From contig JANTQF010000088.1 in the NCBI GenBank assembly GCA_032988165.1, forward strand, positions 55,737-119,736: 64,000 nucleotides of DNA, in the 5' to 3' direction. Shown in pieces: positions 55,940 to 64,000 of this stretch (within the stretch, counting starts at the first letter, position 1; each line of letters begins with the position of its first letter). The translations under genes were made by a program, and so were the position numbers. The DNA comes from Emmonsiellopsis sp. PD_33. Its lineage: Eukaryota; Ascomycota; Eurotiomycetes; Onygenales; Ajellomycetaceae. Under the pieces are notes generated by a model, which saw nothing but the letters and a program-made list of their open reading frames with translations, was not told where the DNA came from and searched no databases.

Positions 55940-58900
55940 GTTCAGAGAATCAGGTATGATATAGCACAGATAGAGTCTCATTAGATAGATGCAGTTCTTC
56001 ATAATGGGTGAGTATAATAGTATTCTACAGGGTAGAAATTAATTCTCATGAAGGGGCCTTATATCTAAGTTATTTCATTAGGTACTGAAATTCTCATCCA
56101 CAGTAGTAGCAGTTGAAGATGACTTTAATTTCATATTCTACCTTATTATCTTTCCTGATGATGCCTGGCAGATGCCAGTTAGTAATCTCTTGTGAGAAGA
56201 ATAGGTTAGTAGAGGTCTTACAGAGTAGGTTTATATGAAACATATTGTAGATTCTAGATGATATGTTAAGATAATAATTATAACTTCTTAAAACTTTAAT
56301 GATAGTATATTTAGTATATTAATAGTCAAGCATGCAAGATAAGCAATTAATTATAATATTTTGAAGATCTAGCTAAATCTTATTATCCACCTCATAGCAT
56401 TTAGTAGGATTTTAGTAAGTATTTATATGATTTTATTAATTCTACTGAGTATTAGTTATAAAGGATTCAGCCCACTCACAGACTTACTAGAGTTTCAAGA
56501 TGATGATGTCTGCAATTTAAATTAAACTATAGAATAAAGTGGAAGGTTCAGATGATTCAGCAAGATTAAGAACTTTAAGATTATAACTATATGAGAGGAA
56601 AAACAGGCTGACATCAGTGCTAATAGTATCACAGCTATTAATTATAAATTTAGTGTGTAGGAAGAGTTCATTTCAGTCATTCTAAGTATATAAATAGAAC
56701 TTTTAGAGGTAATTCTTAGTTATCTGAATTATATATTTAGTGCTACTATTAATTTCAGAATGATAGATAGTTAAGAGATATCAGAAGATCTTAAGAAGCT
56801 AGTAGATTCAGATTCAGACAGCTCTGATGAACTAGATTCTACAATCTGAAATAATTATATAGAGTAAATCATACTGATAATAAAATAAACTTCAGAAGAA
56901 GGCTTTAATCACTATGAGTATATTCATCTTCACACAGGGTTCAAAAATAACACCTTTACTAAGATAGTTAATAATGACAAGAATATTCTTATAGTTATCA
57001 CTTATAAGAAGGTCTATTGTAAAATTAATGATAACATTACATCAGATATATTTAAGAATTAGAAGAGATTTAAGCAAATCTTAATAGTAGTTCTATTAGA
57101 TAATAATGAATTAACAGACATTGTAGTTTCAGATGAACTATCAGATGCTCTAAAACATGTTAGGCTAATAAAAATCTCAAGATAAAATTTAGTAGAGTAC
57201 TTTGTAACTCAGATGGCTAATCATCAGAGAATCATGAGTTTCTTATATGATTCAGATACATAATGATTCTGAATTAAAAACCTACTACCTCCTCTAAAAG
57301 TATAATTAGAAGTTAGAGTCTACAGAGCATTCAGCAATGTTAATATAGACTTAAAGTTCAGATAGAAAATAGTAAGTCTTATTTTAGATAATCTAGGTCA
57401 TTATTTGAAGGCATTCATCAGAGGCAGCAGTAATGTCCCAGAGTCTCTGAAGTGAAAATAAGATAGTTACAATTAATAGAATAATAAACAAGGTATATAT
57501 TACTCTATATAGTATTACTTTAGATTCTTTGAGGATCTATAGATCTAGTAGTCTCTATTTATAATTTATCTAGTAGGTATTAGAGTCTTCAGAAGATATA
57601 TTTTATTTATATTAGAAAAGAGTATCAGTTATAGAGTTCTCTGTGTCAGAATAGTAATGAATTATAAAATAGAAGTAGTTAAGAAATTCAGCTCAGTACA
57701 TCTAGTATTCAGAGAGTTTATAGGTCATTATGAAATATCAGAGGTTCTTATGATTTATAATGATTTTAAAGTTTTTTACACTGTAGAGTTTAGAGTTTTA
57801 TTCCTCTAGACATTGAATGATGATAAGAAGTTTCTTATTATAAATCTTATAGTTAGCTTTAACAGGACTAAGCTTCTTAAATATAAATGTGTAGGATTAC
57901 AGGATATCTTTATTGTCTTATTACATGAGAGTACTACTTGTAATATAACTAAAAGAGTCTGTTTCAACCACTATTAAGTAGTCAGAGTTAAATGTAATGA
58001 GTATTGAGATAGAGATAAATATCTACTTAAGATATATAAATATCTTATTTGTTTTCTTAGATCATTAAAATTACTGGTCTTTGCATGTGAGGTCAGTCAG
58101 TAGTTAGATAATATTAGAAAAATCTTAAATGAAATATTAGTAAAAATTTATGAATTTTAGAAAGTCTCACATATTTTTTATAGTTATAGAGGCCTCTCAT
58201 TTAAGAATAGCAGCAATCTTTTTGAGGTCCATATGAACTTCCTTTCCTGCCTCTATGATGAAGCTGAGGTAGATCATCTCTTAAACTTTAAAGATAGATT
58301 TATTAATGTCAATTGGGAGATCATATTTATAGAGGTAGATGAGGACTTTTTAGATATACTCTTAATACTACTTATAGGATCCATTAGTAAAGATGAGGAT
58401 GTTATTAAGGTAGATAGAAGTAAATTTATTTAAATAATCTTATAAGGCTTAGTTGATGTATTTCTAGAAGGTGCTCAGGGCATTTATAAGACTAAAGGAA
58501 ATAACTATCCATTTAAATAGATTATATCTTATGTAAAAGGTAGTTAGCTATTTATCTCCTTCTGCAATTTAGATCTTATAGAATGTAAAAATGACATCCA
58601 GCTTTATAAACTACTTAACTTGGCTGATTCATTCAAGAGTCTTATTAATTAATAATAGTAAGTAATAATCTTTTTGGATGAGGCAGTTAAGGCCCTAATA
58701 ATTGACATAGAACTAGAGGCCTCTACCTGACTTTTTCATAAAGAGTATAGATGCACTTACAGGTAAATTACTAACTCAGATGAAACTCTTATCTAAAAGG
58801 TCATTAAGGGTCTTATAGAGTACAAATAGTTTATCATGCAATATATTGTATAGTAGTCCTCAGGGTAGCTAAGGATTTTTACCACCTATCTTCTCAAGTT

Positions 58901-59500
58901 TAATATGATAATTATGTATACTATGGAATGGTAGGAGCTTCTCAGCAGCTTTATAATCAAAAACATTAAGAAATTTATGATATTATAGAGGAAGGACTGT
59001 TACAGGGTTGATCTTTAACTTTTTAAAAAGTTATAAGAGAGTCTTCTCTATATCAGCCATACTAGTAGTAAAGATTTCAATGGGAGGTTGAAACTTGAAT
59101 TTCTGATTGCAGCTTTAGAGGAGGTTATAAGTATTAATAGAGATTTAGTGAAGGTCAGTAGTCTTATAAATATCTTTTTTAGAGATATAGATGCCTCCAG
59201 AGAATACAACATATCAGTTGTGAGTATTAATGAGGGCTTGATGTTTAGATAGCTATAATAGATCTAATATGAAGTTATATAGAAGATTCTCAATCTTATA
59301 TATATAGATATTTTCTTAGAGAAATCTACTAATATTAATATTAAATTTCATCATATTTTGTACAAAGCTGCCTGTATCACCATTGATACCTTCAATCTTT
59401 TAGGAGTTGATCAGAATACATAGAAGGTTATAATAATTAATCATGTAAGAGTAAATTATTAAATAGTAATAATAACCACTATCTATCATAACATTCATAT
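55940..59500 (-). pseudogene. Chromoviral pol (protease, RT, RNase H, integrase, chromodomain), dead
   Basis: On the reverse strand from high to low coordinates: protease near 59500-59230 (MIDSG, then LSKHQALIN); reverse transcriptase near 58990-58200, with DYKAAEKLLPFH, FMKKSGRGLQFYVNY and IKLDVIF. At about 58396-58416 the YxDD box is decayed to YLNN. The thumb region reads MDLKKIAAIL. Integrase core lies near 57010-56540 (INYLSKGVIFEP, then VSLFFLSYSYNLKVLNLAE). A chromodomain-like end is at about 56150-55960 (NKVEYEIKVIF). Frame is broken by many TAA/TAG/TGA codons, mostly in Gln, Trp or Arg positions. The coordinates are approximate. Confidence 0.85.
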
Positions 59501-59549
59501 TAAAAGAATAATTAACTATAATAGATATAAGAATCATCAGAATAGTCAT

Positions 59550-60664
59550 TTTCTTCTCAAAAGTCTTCCTATTTAATTTCAGGAGCTTCTACTTGTAATT
59601 TCACATAAAAGTTAGTTTTTTCCTAAGTCTAACTTGACATCTTTAAAGTCTTCCTCCTCTTCAAGCTTGATTTGTATATTTATGAATTATATAGATAGTT
59701 TCAGAGAAATATGAGTTCTACAGCAGTCAGTAGCTTTATACTCAGGCTTGTTGTAGTTAATATAGATACCTTAGGTGCAGTAATTAATAATAGTAGTAGT
59801 AATTATATTTAGAATGTAGAATGTATTTATGCAAGTAGGCTCTATAGGCATTCAATTCATAGCATTCAGATTCTTTAGCAGAGAGGTCTTAAGGAAGGCC
59901 TTCCTAAAGATAATAAAAGTACTACTATAAATTTAGCTCTGAATAGCCTTAATCTCAGATAGGTTGTTCTCTATGTTGTGGAGCTTCATATAATATTTAA
60001 GGTATATAGGGGATTCAATGGAGGCAACAGTTTATTATAGAAGTTTGAATTTGATAGCCTTCTTAAGTAGAGCCTTCTTGATAGTGTTATTTCACAGCTA
60101 GCTGCTGACTTCCAGAATCTTCTGATTAAATCTTAGAAGAAAAATGAAGAGTAAATTGATTTTCTAATAAATATTATATAATTAGATTAAGGCCTTCTGA
60201 GCTACTAAAGGGTCAGAGAAAAGAATGTTGAGCTAATTAAGAATAATATTAGAGATTATAGAAATGAGTTTGATATTAGCCTTCATTTAAGGGTAGAATC
60301 AGGTAATAATAGTGCTAGAGAGTTAGGTATAAATATACTAGATCTAGTCAGCAGGAGATCTAATTATAAAGCTATTCAAAGTGATTTTAATTTCTACACT
60401 AAGATGCTAGGCAGAGTATTTGAAGACTTATTTATCTGTAAATTTCTCAAGGGTAGCAAGTCTTTCTTTCAGGTGTCTCAGGAAGTCCTCAAAAGAAGTA
60501 GTTGAATAAGTAGAAGTTGAGATAGAAGCTAGAGTTAGTATAGATATATAATTTTATTTAGTAATAAGATTAATCTTATTTGTAAGCTATTAAATAAAGT
60601 TTTAGAATTCAGCATCAGAGTTCTAAGAAGAGATACTGTCTTCATGCAGAGAATCTATATTCAT
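59550..60664 (-). pseudogene. Chromoviral gag, dead
   Basis: The frame opens at the ATG at 60662-60664 (MNIDSLHEDSISS) on the reverse strand. A capsid-like region runs through FEDFLRHLKERLATLEKFTDK. A zinc-knuckle region lies near 59785-59716 and reads GIYINYNKPEYKATDC, where two Cys/His positions have decayed to Tyr. Stops interrupt it in many places. Confidence 0.8.
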
Positions 60665-60961
60665 AATGAATTTGAAAGATTATTTGAATTTAGAGAGTTT
60701 GAAGGATTCAGAAAGTTTGAAGGATTCAGAAAGTTTAAAGGAAAATCTCATAAAATATTAATATAAATTGTTAGAGCTTTAGGGCCTTTCACTGACATGT
60801 TATCTAGTAGAGCTGAGCTGAGTAAGTTGTATTTCAGATTTCAGAAGAGTTTACTATATATATAGATTATATTTAAAAGAATCTATTATACATGTAAATC
60901 ACATTTAGAGGGTAAATATAATGAGAATCTCTAAGAAGAGATCAAGTGAGTAATTACAAAA

Positions 60962-61215
60962 TGTAATGGATATGCTCTGATAAGTAAATCATATAAGCTA
61001 TATATTAGAATTAAGATTGTAATTGCTAGAGAAAGAAAGGAAAAAGGAAAAGAAATTATGAGATTATGTAATATAAATAGAAGGGAATTATATGAGGTCA
61101 GAGTGAATAAATATTCATATGAAGGCCTGGTTGGAGGCATCTGATTGAGTAGTCAGAGATTAGGTAAAGTTTAGGTGAGCTATGAATATAGGGTATAAGA
61201 ATGTAGCTCTTCACA
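60962..61215 (-). repeat. 5' LTR of the chromovirus (reverse orientation)
   Basis: 254 bp, TGTAAT...CTTCACA on the plus strand, paired with 55647-55900. It is the upstream LTR because the coding order reads toward lower coordinates. Confidence 0.95.
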
Positions 61216-61220
61216 GACAG
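61216..61220. repeat. 5-bp target-site duplication, right copy (GACAG)
   Basis: GACAG follows the LTR end at 61215 and matches 55642-55646. Confidence 0.92.
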
Positions 61221-61525
61221 CTCAATTATCTTTATACAGTTTAGAATGAGTGTAGGTAAGAGTCCAGTGGTTTCATTTTAAATGAGAGTTATAGATAAAT
61301 ATTGTGGTAGTCAGGCACTGATAGTGATATGAAGGTGGAATAGTAGAATGATGATTCTTCTCCTTCTCCCTTTAAGGGGAGAAGATGGCTAGCTATACTA
61401 TGTATAGTTATAGTGGAAGGTATGAAGGTATGCTCACTGCAGTACTCTCTTTGAAAAAAAAACATAGCTAATAGCTGTGGAAAAAGAAAAAAAATTTTAA
61501 AATAAAAATATATTATTAACTTGCA

Positions 61526-61667
61526 GAAACAAAATGTGTGCATAGGGGATAAATCCAACTTGAGAAATATCATATAATGAGAAAGGAGAAAAAAAATTAA
61601 TATAATAGAAACATACACATAGGGGACAGACCCAACTTAAGAAATGTCACATAATAGGAAAGGAAAA
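61526..61667. repeat. Local tandem duplication (about 82-bp offset)
   Basis: A segment at about 61526-61590, with CATAGGGGATAAATCC, recurs at 61608-61667 as CATAGGGGACAGACCC and what follows. The copies differ mostly by transitions. Confidence 0.7.
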
Positions 61668-61689
61668 ATTCTTATCATCATGTCACAGG

Positions 61690-62510
61690 GAGGAAAAGGA
61701 CAAATGTGGGGGTCATAGGGACACAAAGTTGTACAGGTAGCTTAGAAATAAAGATAAGGATTTCATTGACAGTCATTATTAATTATTTCATTGTTGTCTG
61801 GAATCCTGCTGCATTCATCAATGAGGGGATATTCAAGGTTATCTCTGAAGATAATTCTACTCATATAGTATCAAGCTCATACTTTCACTGCTCCTTTACC
61901 TCTACTAAAGAGGTTATTATTCATACTTGTATCATTATTGGCCCATTTATGTTTCTTGCCTGTTTTGAGTCCATACTTCTTCCCCTTTTTGACTTGCTTC
62001 TCCTCCTTGATTTGTTTCTCCTCTTTGATATAGTTTGTGGCCATTTTGACTCATTCTAAAACACTAGATGTTTAGTACTCTGTATACTTATTATCATCTT
62101 TCTTCTCCTCCTTGACTTGCTTCTCCTTTTTGATATAGTCTATGGCCATTTTAACTTGTTCTAGAATACTAGATATTCCATACTTATTATCATCTTCTAG
62201 AATAGTAGGAGCAGCTGCTCTGTAAGTTGTGTTTCCTTCCTATCCACTGATTTCTAAGTGCTGTGCAATGGATAGTTGTTGAGCATGCAGGAAGGTAAGA
62301 ATGCCTCATATAGGCCTCAGAATGATAAGTATAGTATCTAATGCTAGTAATTCTTTAATAGTCTTAAAGGCTTCATTGATTTTATCAGCTACATCATTGA
62401 CCTTCTGATTGATAACTGCTGTTTGCTCATGGTAGATCACCTCACTCAACATGTTAATAGTGGCCTGCAAGGCTTCAAGAAGTAGAGTAATAAGTAGGTA
62501 TGTTGATTAA
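61690..62510 (-). pseudogene. Degenerate protein frame, lysine/glutamate-rich (unrecognised)
   Basis: One reverse-strand frame from about 62510 to 61700 is readable with only a few stops. It starts around MLSEVIYHEQTAVINQ, then INEAFKTIKELLALD, then two KEEK-rich repeats, each preceded by a hydrophobic-charged phrase such as LEQVKMAIDYIKKEKQ. Stops fall where Gln or Arg would be expected, as in RIP. I do not recognise the family; it may be an accessory gene of one of the transposons or a separate element. Confidence 0.5.
61990..62197 (-). repeat. Tandem duplication inside the degenerate lysine-rich frame
   Basis: A segment at about 62007-62100 recurs at 62112-62197 with transition-type differences. 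It encodes the duplicated KMA(I/T)(D/N)YIK(K/E)EKQ region of the reverse-strand frame. Confidence 0.7.
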
Positions 62511-62724
62511 GGCCTTAAAGAGTAGAGCAGTAAGTGAGTATGTCAGTTAAGAAGATTAGTGATTTGCAGAGCAGTCAGACATGAAGGGATGAAGAAGAAG
62601 AGGGTGTAGAATTAAAATCAATAAGGGGGTTAATAAGGGGATTTTATAGTTGACATGTAATAACAATATAGATAGCAAAAGAAAGAAAAGGAAATGAGTA
62701 AAAGATAACTAAAGAGCTAAGAAA

Positions 62725-62857
62725 GTAATAACCACACCCATTAGGAAATAATAATAATACAATTCAGATAGTAATAATCACATCAGTTAGAAAATAATAA
62801 TAATACAATTCAGGTAGTAATAATCATACCAGTTAGGAAACAACAACAATATAATTC
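62725..62857. repeat. 46-bp tandem repeat, about 2.9 copies
   Basis: Copies start at 62725, 62771 and 62817, each opening GTAATAA(C/T)CA and holding a TTAG(G/A)AAA then AATAATAATA core; the third is cut short. Confidence 0.8.
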
Positions 62858-63049
62858 TCATTAAACCTGATAGGAGCATGCTGCTAGGCAACTGCCTAAA
62901 AATAATAATAATGATAGGGGGTAGTTAAATGTGTCAAATAAGAGAATGTTAGTAGCTAGTAAGCTCTCTAAGTCACAATATGACTAGAAACATCATCAGT
63001 AGTTACTAAGGAGGGTAGGGCCTACTATCTATCAGGCCATGCTCACTCT

Positions 63050-63330
63050 GGCAGGGTTCAGATGTCATTATCCTTATACATCAAGTAGACTTAATTATAT
63101 AAATTGTTTTTTTCCACTTCTAGATTACTTAGATAGCTCTGGAGGTCCACTTATTACTTCAGTAGGTTAGTAATTTCCATATGGGTAGACTCCAACTTCT
63201 TATTAGTCTTGTTGATGATTGCATCTTATTTCTTCACTATATATAGTAGCTTATCTATAAATTCCTGCCTCTTATTAGTATCTCTTTGGTAGCTCTTAAT
63301 CATTCTACTATTCTACCTTCATGTCACTAC
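63050..63330 (-). pseudogene. Possible coiled-coil protein frame, decayed
   Basis: A reverse-strand frame around 63310-63110 reads DTNKRQEFIDKLLYIVKK, then INKTNKKLESTHMEITNLL and a final LEVEKNNLYN, a heptad-like, charged pattern. Stops of the Gln-to-TAA type interrupt it. It could belong with the frame at 61690-62510, as an N-terminal part of the same relic. The link is weak. Confidence 0.35.
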
Positions 63331-63779
63331 AACTAGAGTCAACATAGAGGATGAAGGGCCTATTAAAGTCAGGAAATACTATTACTAGTATAATAGTTAG
63401 CTTTCTCTTTAATGCTTCTCATGCCAGTTCAGCCTCCTCAACTAGTATATCCTCCTCTATTATTTAGCCTAGCTATCATAGTAACATGTGTGACACAAAT
63501 TAGGCTCTAATACAGCAGTTCATAGTAATAAATGTCTGGTATGTTTTTTTACCAAAATATACAGTAGAACTGCATGCACCAATTAAGGTGTAATGATTAG
63601 TAATCAGAGTGACACTGATGTGATGCCAAGCCACTAGTCCTAAATAAGCCTAGTATGTCCTAAAATGAACTAGTATTTTGACATTATATTGATGATTAAT
63701 CTCTACCAAGCTATTATTCCCTTTTGGGACTAGTCTCTGGTCATGTGATTTTAATTGTAAAAAATCTGGTTTATGGTAA

Positions 63780-64000
63780 AGAACTGGTAAAATCTTGTAA
63801 TATAAGTAATTTATTTTTTAATGAATTATAAAAAATTTAATAAAATATATAAAAAATTCTAGTTTAAAGATTATATGTAATTTAATATGAAATTTTAATA
63901 TTAAATTATAAAATTTATAAAAAGAGTATTATTTTATATATTTTTAATGACTTTTTTATTTTTAAAATATTTCCTAGTAGATATATATATTTTCTAGTAG
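63780..64000. other. Extremely AT-rich sequence at the right edge
   Basis: Almost only A and T remain (TTATAAAAAATTT-type runs). This is the fully decayed state of the transposon block, with nothing else recognisable. Confidence 0.6.

Larger units (their letters stand above)
55647..61215 (-). mobile_element. Ty3/gypsy chromovirus, complete in structure, RIP-inactivated
   Basis: This is a 5,569-bp element with two 254-bp LTRs (55647-55900 and 60962-61215), each TG...CA on both strands. Flanking GACAG duplications show real transposition. Reading on the reverse strand from 60962, the order is gag (with a zinc knuckle), protease, reverse transcriptase, RNase H, integrase and chromodomain, the order of a chromovirus. 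The polypurine tract on the reverse strand (AGAGAGGAATAA) lies right before the left LTR, which confirms orientation. LTR and total length resemble the fungal MAGGY group (LTR about 250 bp, about 5.6 kb), from my general knowledge. Stops and transitions throughout kill the frame. It sits inside a MULE transposase gene. Confidence 0.93.
53272..61290 (-). mobile_element. Mutator-like (MULE) transposon relic, interrupted by a chromovirus
   Basis: The reverse strand carries a MULE transposase broken by the gypsy element at 55647-61215 and by many stops. N-terminal DNA-binding part: VKGQKK, then KINCPFYLTFSKDVTEW at about 55580-55650, like the zinc-binding FAR1/WRKY-GCM1-type domain of MULEs. Catalytic core: NCTYKINRYYLSLLSI near 55090-55145 and DHKLALINTLNNIFSD near 54660-54710, which correspond to the CTYKTNRY and TDRELALMNAL landmarks of the family. 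A Glu-rich tail ends at a TAA at 53272-53274. The first transposase codons lie beyond the gypsy insertion at about 61221-61290. Ends and terminal inverted repeats were not resolved, so the boundaries are approximate. Confidence 0.8.

Noticed and set aside
58233..58433. Plus-strand frame of 66 codons in the chromovirus
   Set aside because: It is antisense to the reverse-transcriptase YxDD and thumb region; the real coding strand is the reverse one.
62725..62857. 46-bp array as a CRISPR
   Set aside because: The units are contiguous without unique spacers, and the genome is eukaryotic.

Overview
This window looks like nuclear DNA from a filamentous ascomycete. Protein-coding genes have short introns (about 50-140 bp) with GT...AG ends. 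The families are typically fungal: a Zn2Cys6 regulator, a GH76 cell-wall mannosidase, a CalB-type lipase, fungal neutral trehalase and glyoxylate-cycle isocitrate lyase. Both ends are AT-rich transposon graveyards with C-to-T/G-to-A decay of the repeat-induced point mutation (RIP) type. A gene block of normal composition between AT-rich, retroelement-filled blocks is known from dimorphic Onygenales such as Blastomyces. That placement is inference, because nothing in the window names the species.

Layout. 1-1706: RIP-damaged Ty1/copia pol, with its putative 3' LTR at about 1707-1821. 2775-16183: an FAD-linked oxidoreductase (+), an MFS sugar porter (-) sharing a divergent promoter with a Zn2Cys6 regulator (+), a cyclase-family hydrolase (-) and a GMC oxidoreductase (+). 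Regulator, transporter and three small-molecule enzymes together look like a catabolic or secondary-metabolic cluster. 16.2-19.9 kb: a degenerate island with a 16-bp tandem repeat, an unrecognised 207-residue frame, a frameshifted C2H2 zinc-finger repeat pseudogene and a 165-bp direct repeat. 20.7-30.4 kb: GH76 mannosidase, metallophosphoesterase, CalB-like lipase and a long acidic repeat protein. 30.4-35.4 kb: a gene-free stretch. 35.4-52.4 kb: a DHA1-type MFS transporter, a TPMT-like methyltransferase, an OTU protease, an SDR, neutral trehalase, a PhyH-type dioxygenase and isocitrate lyase. 52.4-64 kb: a Mutator-like (MULE) transposase relic interrupted by a complete but dead Ty3/gypsy chromovirus, then further degenerate frames and tandem repeats.

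For every spliced gene I joined the exons at GT...AG sites. The coding length divides by three and the protein runs through the expected family motifs. Reverse-strand coordinates give the lowest and highest base. No tRNA, rRNA or CRISPR array was recognised.

The best-supported structural result is the nested insertion in the right arm. Two 254-bp LTRs beginning TG and ending CA are flanked by an identical 5-bp GACAG duplication. Removing the element restores a MULE transposase frame across the junction. The most open questions are the job of the 2.8-16.2 kb cluster and the origin of the 16-20 kb island.
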